Of a DNA stretch of 64,000 bases, positions 27,267-36,262 are shown piece by piece (positions within the stretch are counted from its first letter, which is position 1; each line of letters starts with the position of its first letter). The position numbers and the translations under genes are program-made. Under the pieces are notes generated by a model. That model made no database searches, was not told the origin of the DNA, and worked only from the letters and a program-made list of their open reading frames with translations. The DNA comes from Aquimarina aggregata. GTDB lineage: Bacteria; Bacteroidota; Bacteroidia; Flavobacteriales; Flavobacteriaceae. Location: NCBI RefSeq assembly GCF_001632745.1, contig NZ_LQRT01000010.1, positions 1-64,000 on the forward strand, given 5' to 3'.

Positions 27267-29396
27267 TTAATCAACTTCAACTTCTACTAAAGTATATATT
27301 CTTTTATTTTTATCATTATTCCTAACCTCTTTAACCTTGTATTTTTTGTTGTCATACATAACAAATTCATTTTCCGTCCAATCAAGAGTATTTATAGTAT
27401 CAGTCACTACAACATTATTGTTTTGACCTAACTCCTTTATTTGAATAGGAATAGGTTCTTTCATTTGATCAAAATAATCTATAATTTTATCAAATAAACC
27501 AGCTTTAACCTCATCAAATTTTTCTTTCAAACTATATATTCCCAGAAAATTTTTGTTGTATTCATTTTTGATATCATTAGATGATAATACTGATTCGATT
27601 AATTGAATACCCTGGTTTAATTGTTTCTCTGTGTCCTCTTCTTTCAAAGAAGCAATTGTTTCTTTTATTAATATTATAAATCTACCAATATTTTGATCAT
27701 AATCATTATCATTTTTATGAGATGCTAATATTTCTTGTTGATCAGTTTTAGAACTTAATAATAGTTTTATTGCATTATTTCGATCTGTTTGTAGAGTATA
27801 TAGGTATTTATTTTGATCTGTTTTTGAAAGTTTTTTTTGATCATGCTTATAATTTTTAACTAATTTGTTTTTAAGATAATTTCTTTTATTAGGTAACGTT
27901 TCAAGTAAGAAAGCTAGAAGTCTATTCGAAAGAACATCTGGAATTCCTCGCTGTCTCCATAAGGATATTCTCTCCTCATTTTCCCAATTAATAGAATTGA
28001 AATTCATACTTGAAGATCTATTCCTAAATTGATTTATTTTACCTTTAGTCCCTTTCATGATTCCAAATCCTATTAAATTACCTTCGTTAGGGTTTAAACT
28101 GTATGTTGTGGCCAAAGCTACATGCCCTTGTCCGCTATTTTGTCCTAAGGGATCAGCAACAATAGCTTTAATACCATGTGACCAGGTTTCTTTTATATTA
28201 CTTGGATTTTCCCAATTTTCAGGTACTTTAGATTCTTCTTTGGGTACCCCCTTTTTAACCACTTTATTATAACCTGGTAACAAATAAACTTTTCCATCTA
28301 TTAAGTCCACCGCTCCAAAATATCCTTGACCGACATCACCTTCGTCATACAAATCTTTTGCATAAGGATGTAGAACAAATTTTACATCTACATCACTATT
28401 GGGGTTTGTAAGTACATAATCTGGTTCTTTTTTGCTAGTAATTTCATTAAACGTTCTTCTCTCTTCCTCTGCATCCTCTAAAATCATATTTATAGTTCTT
28501 TTAAAAGAACTATCTTCAATCAAATCATCATGAATTGATTTAGATTTATTTATTATTGTTTTTAATACAGTCTTAAGCCTACTAACTCTATTTTTATGTT
28601 TTTCATAAAACTTAATCTCATATTTCTTTAACAATTTTTTCAGTTCTCCCAATTCCTTCCATGTTCTCGTTTCAAGTTTAGTATCAAGAGATGGGTGTTT
28701 TCGATCTATTATTTCTTCTGTCCAGACTAATCGTTGAATTGGGTTTTGACTTCCATTTACATTAAAATTCAAATCTGATTTACAATTTTGTTCAAGAATC
28801 AAATTTACTTTATCATCGATTAGAGTGGATTTTTTAAGCTGTATATCATTTGAATTTTTGGTATTTTGCTTTTGTGCAACCTTATGTTCAGTATTATGGT
28901 TAAGAGCTCTTGCCCCCATCACATCGGCTTCTTTTTCTAAACCAGCATCATCATTAATATTTACTTTACTTTTTAACTGTTTGGTGGGTTTTACTTGACC
29001 TTGTTTTTGTTGCACTACGTGCCACGCTTCATGAGGCAAATGCTTTTCCTGTCCCGATGCTAGATGTATATCTGTTCCTTGCGCATAAGCATGTGCTTGT
29101 AGCTGTGCTGGTTTGCTGGAGTTGTAGTGTACCTTTACATCGTCCATACTATATCCAGAGAGGTTTTCGATGCCAGATTTTAAGTTATCAGGTAAGCCCG
29201 TTTTGTTTACTTTTCGTTGTATTGGATTTACGCTACCCTCTGTAGAAGTATTCATCGTATTCTGTAGCTTACGCTGATTGATAGTGGAGGTACGGTTATC
29301 CATAAGTTGGGCCGTACCTCCGGTACTAGGCTCACTAGTAACCTTTGGGGTAATCGGGGTTTGGGGTTCTTGAATTTTATCTGTTCGTCTTTTCAT
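27267..29396 (-). CDS. eCIS-associated DUF4157 protein with unrecognised C-terminal region (candidate toxin cargo)
   Basis: From the ATG at 29396 the protein has 709 residues; earlier in-frame Mets lie deeper inside the patatin gene. Residues about 60-160 form a DUF4157 domain, with a zincin-like HEAWH motif (122-126) after the typical LSGYSMDDVKVHYNSSKPA string. DUF4157 marks many proteins linked to eCIS loci and is thought to be a loading or processing module for toxin cargo. The rest (about 170-709) matches nothing I know: a Lys/Glu-rich helical stretch, then a more globular part (about 330-510, with GQGHVALATTYSL) and a charged tail. There is no signal peptide, as expected for cargo packed inside the producing cell. 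It is the last gene of the cluster and overlaps the patatin gene by 20 bases. Confidence 0.8.
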   Translation of the reverse strand: MKRRTDKIQEPQTPITPKVTSEPSTGGTAQLMDNRTSTINQRKLQNTMNTSTEGSVNPIQRKVNKTGLPDNLKSGIENLSGYSMDDVKVHYNSSKPAQLQAHAYAQGTDIHLASGQEKHLPHEAWHVVQQKQGQVKPTKQLKSKVNINDDAGLEKEADVMGARALNHNTEHKVAQKQNTKNSNDIQLKKSTLIDDKVNLILEQNCKSDLNFNVNGSQNPIQRLVWTEEIIDRKHPSLDTKLETRTWKELGELKKLLKKYEIKFYEKHKNRVSRLKTVLKTIINKSKSIHDDLIEDSSFKRTINMILEDAEEERRTFNEITSKKEPDYVLTNPNSDVDVKFVLHPYAKDLYDEGDVGQGYFGAVDLIDGKVYLLPGYNKVVKKGVPKEESKVPENWENPSNIKETWSHGIKAIVADPLGQNSGQGHVALATTYSLNPNEGNLIGFGIMKGTKGKINQFRNRSSSMNFNSINWENEERISLWRQRGIPDVLSNRLLAFLLETLPNKRNYLKNKLVKNYKHDQKKLSKTDQNKYLYTLQTDRNNAIKLLLSSKTDQQEILASHKNDNDYDQNIGRFIILIKETIASLKEEDTEKQLNQGIQLIESVLSSNDIKNEYNKNFLGIYSLKEKFDEVKAGLFDKIIDYFDQMKEPIPIQIKELGQNNNVVVTDTINTLDWTENEFVMYDNKKYKVKEVRNNDKNKRIYTLVEVEVD

Positions 29397-30489
29397 CTGC
29401 CATGGTTTTAAGTTGTACATTCTTGTTATCCATATCCAAAAGACCATCTAAAAAGGCATCTAGCCCATTAGCTCTGGCATGTTCTAGTGTTTTTTCTCCA
29501 GCTGCTAGTAATCTTTTTATATTATCCTTAGAGGCATTCGTCATATCTAAGTCATAATTTTTAGCCTCATTAGGTGTATCTATTCTTAGCAACGATCCAA
29601 GATCATCTGGTTGTAGGGTATCGAATATTTCTTTCATTTGATAGGAAACGGTATCTATACTAGCATCCATCATAATTTCTGGGATAGATTTTGCCCATCG
29701 TAACAACCCCCATTTGTGGCTTTTTTGTGTTTTTTTAAATATAGCGTCTCCTGCTCCTGTACCTATTGACAATACATACATATCGCTAGCCGATGGTTCT
29801 TTATTATTACGTTCTCTAAAATGTGTATTACGCACCTCTGCATAGGCACATAACAAAGGATTATTGGCAAAAACACCCCCATCTATGTTACGCATTTGGG
29901 TCTCCTCTAGTTTGGGCTTTGGCGCTTTATTTTTTATTACCGCTGGCGGAAAATAAGTAGGTGCTGCAGATGTAGACCGTAGTACATCCCGCACCAAAAA
30001 CTCTCTTTTTGATGTATTTTCTATACTTGTAAAAAAGAAAGAAGATTTTGTATTCATATTATAGGTCGTGACCATACAAGGTTTTATCAATTCGCTCATG
30101 ACCAGCTCGCCAAACATTTCTTTAAGCACTTGTTCGAGATTACGAGGATTATATTCTGTAGCATTAGTAAGTCCCCACAGGCGTTTCCAGTTACTCACTC
30201 TTGAGTCGTTAAAAATCTTAGGTCCTTCATCCACATAAAAATCCAATGCTTCTGAAGCGCTGTATTTTGCCTTATTTTTATTTTCTGACTGTGGTGTTAA
30301 ATACATACCAGACAAAATCCCTCCTGTACTAGTACCTGCAATAAAATCAAAGTGATCTGCGATGGTGGATCCCGGTACTTTTTTCTGCAGGTATTCCTCT
30401 GCATACTTTATAATCAGTGCCGGGATAATCCCCCTTATTCCCCCACCATCTAATGAGAGTATTCTTACTTTCTTTTTATCTTTTATCAT
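29377..30489 (-). CDS. Patatin-like phospholipase (candidate eCIS effector)
   Basis: A 370-residue patatin-family lipid acyl hydrolase. It shows the oxyanion-hole motif DGGGIRG (14-20), the nucleophile elbow GTSTG with Ser54, and the dyad Asp203 in IDGGVFANNP. Patatins cleave phospholipid acyl chains and occur as bacterial toxins and as immunity effectors. Here the gene lies 5 bases after the AAA+ ATPase gene of the eCIS and overlaps the DUF4157 gene, so delivery as cargo that damages target membranes is the likeliest role. No signal peptide is present. No partner nucleotide cyclase lies adjacent, so a CBASS role is unlikely. Confidence 0.85.
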   Translation of the reverse strand: MIKDKKKVRILSLDGGGIRGIIPALIIKYAEEYLQKKVPGSTIADHFDFIAGTSTGGILSGMYLTPQSENKNKAKYSASEALDFYVDEGPKIFNDSRVSNWKRLWGLTNATEYNPRNLEQVLKEMFGELVMSELIKPCMVTTYNMNTKSSFFFTSIENTSKREFLVRDVLRSTSAAPTYFPPAVIKNKAPKPKLEETQMRNIDGGVFANNPLLCAYAEVRNTHFRERNNKEPSASDMYVLSIGTGAGDAIFKKTQKSHKWGLLRWAKSIPEIMMDASIDTVSYQMKEIFDTLQPDDLGSLLRIDTPNEAKNYDLDMTNASKDNIKRLLAAGEKTLEHARANGLDAFLDGLLDMDNKNVQLKTMADEKTNR

Positions 30490-30494
30490 AGTTT

Positions 30495-31913
30495 TTAGCT
30501 TAAAATGATACCTCCTTTTTGTAACTCAAGGCGTATTGCCATTTCTAATTCTTGCTGCGGGATGCTTTCTTTTTTATCGGTTATAGCCTTTAGGGTACAT
30601 TTTCGTACTACATTCATCATGACTCCGCCAGATAACTCGTACTTTTCTGCTATACCCCATACATCTACATTTGTATCTAAGGGTAATTTTGGTGAAAAAG
30701 ATTGTTGCCATAGCTTGTAGCGTTCTTCTACCCCCGGCATACTAAATGCTACCATAGATTGGAAACGACGTGTAAAGGCTTCATCGATATTGTCTTTAAG
30801 GTTTGATGCCAAAATCACTACGCCAGAAAAGTCTTCGATACGTTGTAATAAATACCCAATTTCTTGATTTCCGTATCGGTCGTTAGCACTATTCATTTGC
30901 GTACGCTTGCCAAAAAGAGAGTCTGCCTCGTCAAAAAACAAAATCCAGTTCTGCCGCTCAGCTTGATCAAATACTTTTGCCAGGTTTTTCTCGGTCTCTC
31001 CAATATATTTAGAGACTACCATACTTAAATCTATCTTATACACGGGCATGTTTGTGCTTTTACCCAATAGTGCTGCGGTCATAGTTTTACCAGTGCCTGG
31101 AGGTCCATAAAAAAGACTTTTATAACCTGGTTTTAACTGTTTACTCAATCCTAACTCATCCATTACTATTCCCCCATGGGTAATCCAGTCACGTATTTCT
31201 TGTAAACTTTGCGTTGTACTCCTAGTGAGTACAATATCATCCCATGCTAGTTGCGTACTAATACGTTCTGCAGGAAAATCAGCACTGTACACGGCCTCGT
31301 ATGGCTGCCCACTAATTATATAGTCTATATACTCATATCCCACCATCCATATACCACTTAATCTGGGGACTCTTTTTTTAACAGTATCGTTAGGGATTAC
31401 TCGCATACGTATGAACATGTGATCAGTTTTAAAAAGATACTGATACGATATACGTTTTACCAAATCATCACCAGCAAGAATAAATAGCGCAGTTTCTGCT
31501 GTAGGAATCAATCCAGAGTGTCCATCGATAAACAATCCACCAAATTCACTAAATCGTCGATCGTAATCCTGATTTTTACTGATTAAAATATCCAACACTT
31601 CTGGTTTTATATGTGGCACAAGTGCAAGGATGAGCACTAATCGCTCGGCTACATTTAACCTATGATCGTGTACAAAAGCCCCATAAGCACTTTTATTTGT
31701 AGGTAAATCAGGTGCGCTTAGCTCATCTATCGATTGATATGAAGTGTCATGACCAAAATGCAATGCTATACGCACATTAATAACTTCTCTAAGCCATGCC
31801 AGTTCCCTCTCTAATACCTTTGCGTTTTGTACTAGATTAGTATCTAGTATTGGCAGTTTTAGTGCTCTTTTATTTGCTATAGTGGTTTCCATAGTTTGTT
31901 TTTTTATTGCCAT
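30495..31913 (-). CDS. eCIS AAA+ ATPase (Afp15/Pvc15-like)
   Basis: A 472-residue protein with an N-terminal helical domain (about 1-240) and a C-terminal AAA+ domain: Walker A GPPGTGKT (around residue 270), Walker B ILFFDEADSLFG, sensor/arginine-finger region ASNLKDNIDEAFTRRF. In Afp/PVC systems this ATPase is required for assembly or for loading cargo into the particle; it is cytoplasmic. It follows the tape-measure-protein gene by 12 bases and precedes the patatin gene by 5, consistent with a function at the cargo-loading step. Length matches the family. Confidence 0.9.
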   Translation of the reverse strand: MAIKKQTMETTIANKRALKLPILDTNLVQNAKVLERELAWLREVINVRIALHFGHDTSYQSIDELSAPDLPTNKSAYGAFVHDHRLNVAERLVLILALVPHIKPEVLDILISKNQDYDRRFSEFGGLFIDGHSGLIPTAETALFILAGDDLVKRISYQYLFKTDHMFIRMRVIPNDTVKKRVPRLSGIWMVGYEYIDYIISGQPYEAVYSADFPAERISTQLAWDDIVLTRSTTQSLQEIRDWITHGGIVMDELGLSKQLKPGYKSLFYGPPGTGKTMTAALLGKSTNMPVYKIDLSMVVSKYIGETEKNLAKVFDQAERQNWILFFDEADSLFGKRTQMNSANDRYGNQEIGYLLQRIEDFSGVVILASNLKDNIDEAFTRRFQSMVAFSMPGVEERYKLWQQSFSPKLPLDTNVDVWGIAEKYELSGGVMMNVVRKCTLKAITDKKESIPQQELEMAIRLELQKGGIILS

Positions 31914-31925
31914 TATTTTGCAGTA

Positions 31926-33539
31926 TTACATCCATTCTACCATGAGTACTGCCTGCATCCAGGGTAATTTTACAACAGTAAACCCCCAGGGTAATTTCTC
32001 AAGAGTTACATCATAGGTTTCTTTTTTCACTTGCAGCAGCCAGTGATCATCACGCTTACGCAATGACCCTTGTCTTGATAAATAGGAAGTACGAAATCCA
32101 TCTAGCGACAAATTTCTCCAGTGCGGACCACGAGCTATTACAGCACTTAATAGCTCATCTGCCATTTGCTTTTCAGTTTCGGAAAGCGGTATAGGAAGTA
32201 TCATATCATCTAAGGGCACCCCACATAGGACTTTCGTCAACGGAAGCATTGCTTCAAAAAATTCGGCATCTACTGTTTCACATACATACTGTAAAGCACA
32301 AACAGCTTTGTTTCTAGCAGTTTCATTGTGAAACGCTTTATCCTTCATCACCTCCAGGTTTTCAAAAAATCGTTGCAAAAATGGCCACAAGAGCACTAAT
32401 CCCGAATTTTGAATGGTTATAAAATCCGCATCCTCAAAAGAGGATTGTAATGTTTCTATTTCAGCAGACGTGCTGAGGCCCTGTTGTAAAGGTTTCAACG
32501 TAGCTCTTACGATTTGAAGATATCTGGCGATCGGTTGCAGTTTGGTTTCGGTATTGATTGGTTGTTGACTATTATTTTGTGATACATTAAGACGCAACAA
32601 CAATTGCTTTAATTCTCTTTGCAAATTAGTATCTAACTTATAAAAATAAGGGGCGTTTACTAGTTTGGATGTTTGCTGAAAAAACTGCTGCCAAACTGTA
32701 TCACTAGAGTATTGTGTTTTATATTTTCCTACCAGTGATCGTATTACGTATACATTTTTATTTCGATTTTCTTTGCCTTCGTTTTTTAAATCAACTCCTA
32801 GTTCTAAAAGCGTTTCCTGGCTACATCTTTCTTTTAAAACCTCATAGTCTTTGGCCGTAGTTATCTGAGTAAAAGCTGTTTTCCAGAAGGTATTTTCAAT
32901 AGTAAGATATGTAACTCTAGTATTCTTTGAAATTCTATCTTGTAATTCTTTTTTAACCGTAGATAAGCCTTGTACCGAAATATCAGTTAATAGTTGAAGG
33001 CAAGAAAGGACTTGATCTTCTGTAAACGTATATAAAAAACGGTCCAGATATGTATGATTCAAAGGCAATTGAACCAAAAGTTTTGTAAAAGTAGTATCTG
33101 GCGTTTTAATGAGTCGATCCAATTGTTCTAGTACATAAGCTTTAGTAGTATTACTGGACCACCAAGGTAGTCTACCATTTTTGAGGTAATACGACACTAC
33201 TTGTATAGGTGTATTTTGCGGTTTCTCCTCTTTTTCTTCTGCAGCACTTTCTTCATTGGCAGCATCTTCAATTGCAATTAGTGCATCACTAAATTTTTCT
33301 GTAAAGACTTCTGCTAGGTTTTCTATTTGTACATTCCCCAAGTCTACAGTTAATTGATCTATCTGATATCGTTTCTCTACATCATTACCATAGCGATCAC
33401 ACAATAGCTTATCTATAATGGGTGTAAACTGTTCGCTATAGAGCTTGCCTAACTTTTGCTGTATACCAAATGTATCCGCTTTTTTTGGTAGCTGTATCTC
33501 GATGATTTGCTTATTTATGATGTGTTTATGCTGTGTCAT
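31926..33539 (-). CDS. eCIS tape-measure protein (Afp14/Pvc14-like)
   Basis: A 537-residue protein. The N-terminal 100 residues (MTQHKHIINKQIIEIQLPKK, then LCDRYGNDVEKRYQIDQLTVD) have the signature I associate with contractile injection system tape-measure proteins of Bacteroidota, followed by a Lys/Glu-rich linker and a long helical body. The C-terminal part (about 390-537) has aromatic-rich elements such as SGLVLLWPFLQRFFENLEVM found in the same family. In phage-like particles this protein lies in the tube and sets its length. The gap before it holds an inverted repeat, so its transcript may be partly separated from the baseplate genes. Confidence 0.8.
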   Translation of the reverse strand: MTQHKHIINKQIIEIQLPKKADTFGIQQKLGKLYSEQFTPIIDKLLCDRYGNDVEKRYQIDQLTVDLGNVQIENLAEVFTEKFSDALIAIEDAANEESAAEEKEEKPQNTPIQVVSYYLKNGRLPWWSSNTTKAYVLEQLDRLIKTPDTTFTKLLVQLPLNHTYLDRFLYTFTEDQVLSCLQLLTDISVQGLSTVKKELQDRISKNTRVTYLTIENTFWKTAFTQITTAKDYEVLKERCSQETLLELGVDLKNEGKENRNKNVYVIRSLVGKYKTQYSSDTVWQQFFQQTSKLVNAPYFYKLDTNLQRELKQLLLRLNVSQNNSQQPINTETKLQPIARYLQIVRATLKPLQQGLSTSAEIETLQSSFEDADFITIQNSGLVLLWPFLQRFFENLEVMKDKAFHNETARNKAVCALQYVCETVDAEFFEAMLPLTKVLCGVPLDDMILPIPLSETEKQMADELLSAVIARGPHWRNLSLDGFRTSYLSRQGSLRKRDDHWLLQVKKETYDVTLEKLPWGFTVVKLPWMQAVLMVEWM

Positions 33540-33617
33540 GTATCAGTATTACTATTGTTTAAGCTCCGTTAAAAAAATAATTGATTGTTAGTGATTTTAC
33601 TATTTTTGATCTTTATA

Positions 33618-33689
33618 CTGTCACCTCGAGCGGAGTCGAGAGGTCATTTTATCCAATTAGTTAGGTCTCGACTCCGCTCGACCTGACAG
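33618..33689. repeat. Imperfect inverted repeat between baseplate and tape-measure genes
   Basis: The core arms CGAGCGGAGTCGAGA and TCTCGACTCCGCTCG are exact reverse complements and sit within longer arms beginning CTGTCA and ending TGACAG, with two GG/CC mismatches and an AT-rich loop of about 20 bases. It is a REP-like element of a kind seen widely in Bacteroidota. It is GC-rich against an AT-rich background and could form a transcript-stabilising or terminating stem. Confidence 0.75.
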
Positions 33690-33733
33690 CGAGGTTATAC
33701 CGATTTGATTTGTTCTAATACTCTAATTCAAGT

Positions 33734-36199
33734 TTACGACCTGTTGATTTCTTTTAAAAACCTCTGGAACGCCTTGTCAAAAATTTGCATTTCTGGTTTG
33801 TCTAGCCACTGGATATACGCTGTGATATGTGCAGGTGTTTCTTCTTGTATGGTGTTCTCTACAAACTTTTTTAGGGCTTCATTTTGATACCGTTCCATCC
33901 AATTAGGAAGAACAAATGTTAACTGTAGTGAATAGGGATCTGCAGGTATCTCTATAGGCATCCATCTCCCAGAGGTTTCTTTCTCAATAAAAGGTATTGG
34001 GATTTCAAAACCTTTTTCTGTAATATTTACTACCTCATAATCCCCATCATAATGTTGTGTACCAGTGAGTTCTATACGATCCCCTTTTTGCAAATTATGC
34101 TCTGTCACAGTACAGAATGTATGACCGACCTCTGATGAAGAATCTGAAAAGGAAACTACCGGTGCTGTCCTAATAAAATATCTAATATCTAGCGTACGCT
34201 GCCAAAAACCACTAGTAGTTGATTCCTGAAAAGGAATTTCTATTTCAAAATGATCAACTTCTATGGCAATTACCGTATATGTACCATTATATTGTTCGTT
34301 TTCCAGAATCCTCATTTCTTCACCTTCTTTAAGGGTATGCCCCTTAGAAATACATCGTGTATGATTGGTATTTTCTACAGCTTCAAATTTGGTAATCTCA
34401 ACAGCACTATATTGCGCATCAAATGGATATGGATATTTAGAATGCGGGCGTAAAAGAATATGCTCGACCATATGAAAGCCTTCGGTATCCCCATCCCCAA
34501 GGTTTCTGCGAGTATACTCTTCTATCCCTAATTTTCTTGCAATTCGCTTTTCGAGCCCAGATATATTGTTACTTTGCCAATGTTGTTGGGTATAATCGTA
34601 TGCGCGCCCTCGTCCTGCACTGATCGCTGGATAGTCTTTAAGAAAGTTCGACTTATCTGTGATTAGTTTTTTATCTACTTCATACGGAATATTAGAAGCC
34701 TTTTGTAATAACATCCCATAACCTGTAAACCTCTCACTAAACCGTGCTAATAGGTGATTAAGAAACTTGTTTTTACGTTTTAAGCCATCTACAGAGTCTG
34801 CCGTCCTTTCTTGCAGGTATTTTTCATAATTTTCTTTACTGTCCAGTACTTCTTCTAAGCCTACAACAGTACCCAACAAAGACTGATTGAAATAGGTTCT
34901 TTTATCATCGCCATCAAAACTCATCAAGTTTTTGAAATTGGCTATTTGAGAAAAGTGATTTGCCAGTAGCTGTTCAAAAAACATCAAATAAGAGGTTAAT
35001 TGTTTGGATTGTGCCTTTCTTCTTTCGGGAGCAGATTCTGATACCCCTGATGTACCAATACCATAATTTGCAGGAAATTGATTCTGGAGCGCATAATAGT
35101 TTTCTATATGCCTGTCTTTGGTTTCAGACATTATTATATCTCGCTCTTGTACAGGTAGCACTCTTGATAATCCTTGTAAGCTCTTTTGGTTATACAGCTT
35201 CTTTACTTGCTCCGGATTTATGGTGGCTTTAAGACCTCTTGATGTAAAAGAAAGTTTCTTCAATGTTTCATCAAAATTTAATACTGGAGTTTTGGTAGGA
35301 TCAAGAGATAACACCCAGCTTTTAATCGTATTAGCTCCCGTTCCTATCAAAAAATCATCAATGGTCAATACCTCAGTTTCATCCATAATCTCACGAATAA
35401 TATCAGACGCTTGGATTTCCTGTTTTCGATTATGGCGAAGCAGTTCGTCATCGTCCATAAAACCATGAATAAGGGTAGGTCCCTCAAAGATCTCATCTGT
35501 TCTTTTTCCTTTTTTTAAGAGCTGTTGTAGTGTATAAAAAGGGATACGAGGCGAAAAATGAGCAGCTACTCTATACAGTATATTTGCAACTAGTTGATTG
35601 ATATCGTCTACGGTATCAGCAACTTCGATAATTCCTTGTAGGTTTATCGGCTGCGTAGTTAGCAATCTAACTTCCTCAAAATCTTCACACACTCCACGAG
35701 ATGCATGTAATCTTGCTCTTACATCGGCTATCAATTTAAAACCAGCGATCTCAACAGATTCATCTTTTTCTATGAGTACGTTATAAAGACCTTTGGGTAT
35801 GATCTCTCTTTCTTTATCATTCCCCAAATGATCTTGCGATACTTTCTCGACCCATGCATTTTTTACTCCGGCTACGTCCATTACGATTTTACGTAGATCA
35901 AGCAAAGTGACAGGGTTTACGGTTAATATGGTAGCAGGACTATATAAATCATTGTATGAACTTTTGTCATTATTACCCAATAAATCTTTGATATCATAAT
36001 CAATACGATAGGCTAAATCTGTAATAGCATAACATACTTGCTCTAAGATGGTAATTCCTGGATCATGTGCATTATGATCTGTCCAGGTATCTGCACTTAG
36101 TTTTTGTATGAGTTTGATCCCTTCTTCACGAAGGAAATCATAGCTTAATGCAGTGTCTTTTGGTAATACTTTAGGTATCGTAATTGGATTTGTTTTCAT
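33734..36199 (-). CDS. eCIS baseplate protein (Afp12/Pvc12-like, gpI-type wedge)
   Basis: An 821-residue protein starting with MKTNPITIPKVLPKDTALSY and carrying LSADTWTDHNAHDPGITILE, a string typical of the large baseplate protein next to gpJ in eCIS of Bacteroidota (Afp12/Pvc12). The middle is helical. The part from about 600 to 720 contains two copies of a small beta repeat (KGHTLKEGEEMRILENEQYN and EHNLQKGDRIELTGTQHYDG) that may be a surface-exposed insert. In the related AlgoCIS particle, extended baseplate proteins form a cage round the tip. The gene lies 63 bases after the fibre gene. Confidence 0.82.
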   Translation of the reverse strand: MKTNPITIPKVLPKDTALSYDFLREEGIKLIQKLSADTWTDHNAHDPGITILEQVCYAITDLAYRIDYDIKDLLGNNDKSSYNDLYSPATILTVNPVTLLDLRKIVMDVAGVKNAWVEKVSQDHLGNDKEREIIPKGLYNVLIEKDESVEIAGFKLIADVRARLHASRGVCEDFEEVRLLTTQPINLQGIIEVADTVDDINQLVANILYRVAAHFSPRIPFYTLQQLLKKGKRTDEIFEGPTLIHGFMDDDELLRHNRKQEIQASDIIREIMDETEVLTIDDFLIGTGANTIKSWVLSLDPTKTPVLNFDETLKKLSFTSRGLKATINPEQVKKLYNQKSLQGLSRVLPVQERDIIMSETKDRHIENYYALQNQFPANYGIGTSGVSESAPERRKAQSKQLTSYLMFFEQLLANHFSQIANFKNLMSFDGDDKRTYFNQSLLGTVVGLEEVLDSKENYEKYLQERTADSVDGLKRKNKFLNHLLARFSERFTGYGMLLQKASNIPYEVDKKLITDKSNFLKDYPAISAGRGRAYDYTQQHWQSNNISGLEKRIARKLGIEEYTRRNLGDGDTEGFHMVEHILLRPHSKYPYPFDAQYSAVEITKFEAVENTNHTRCISKGHTLKEGEEMRILENEQYNGTYTVIAIEVDHFEIEIPFQESTTSGFWQRTLDIRYFIRTAPVVSFSDSSSEVGHTFCTVTEHNLQKGDRIELTGTQHYDGDYEVVNITEKGFEIPIPFIEKETSGRWMPIEIPADPYSLQLTFVLPNWMERYQNEALKKFVENTIQEETPAHITAYIQWLDKPEMQIFDKAFQRFLKEINRS

Positions 36200-36262
36200 G
36201 AAATGTATTTAGATTTTGATCTCAAAGGCATCAATTTGTTCTTTAGTTTTTTTGAGGCTAGA

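Noticed and set aside
29377..30489. Patatin gene as a CBASS (CapV-type) immune effector
   Set aside because: No CD-NTase lies beside it, and it is embedded at the cargo end of the eCIS. The cyclase-like domain at 20 kb is distant, degenerate and part of another protein.
35118..35468. Open frame of 116 codons on the plus strand
   Set aside because: It lies wholly inside the 821-residue baseplate gene on the opposite strand; its Ser/Val-rich translation is a typical antisense shadow.
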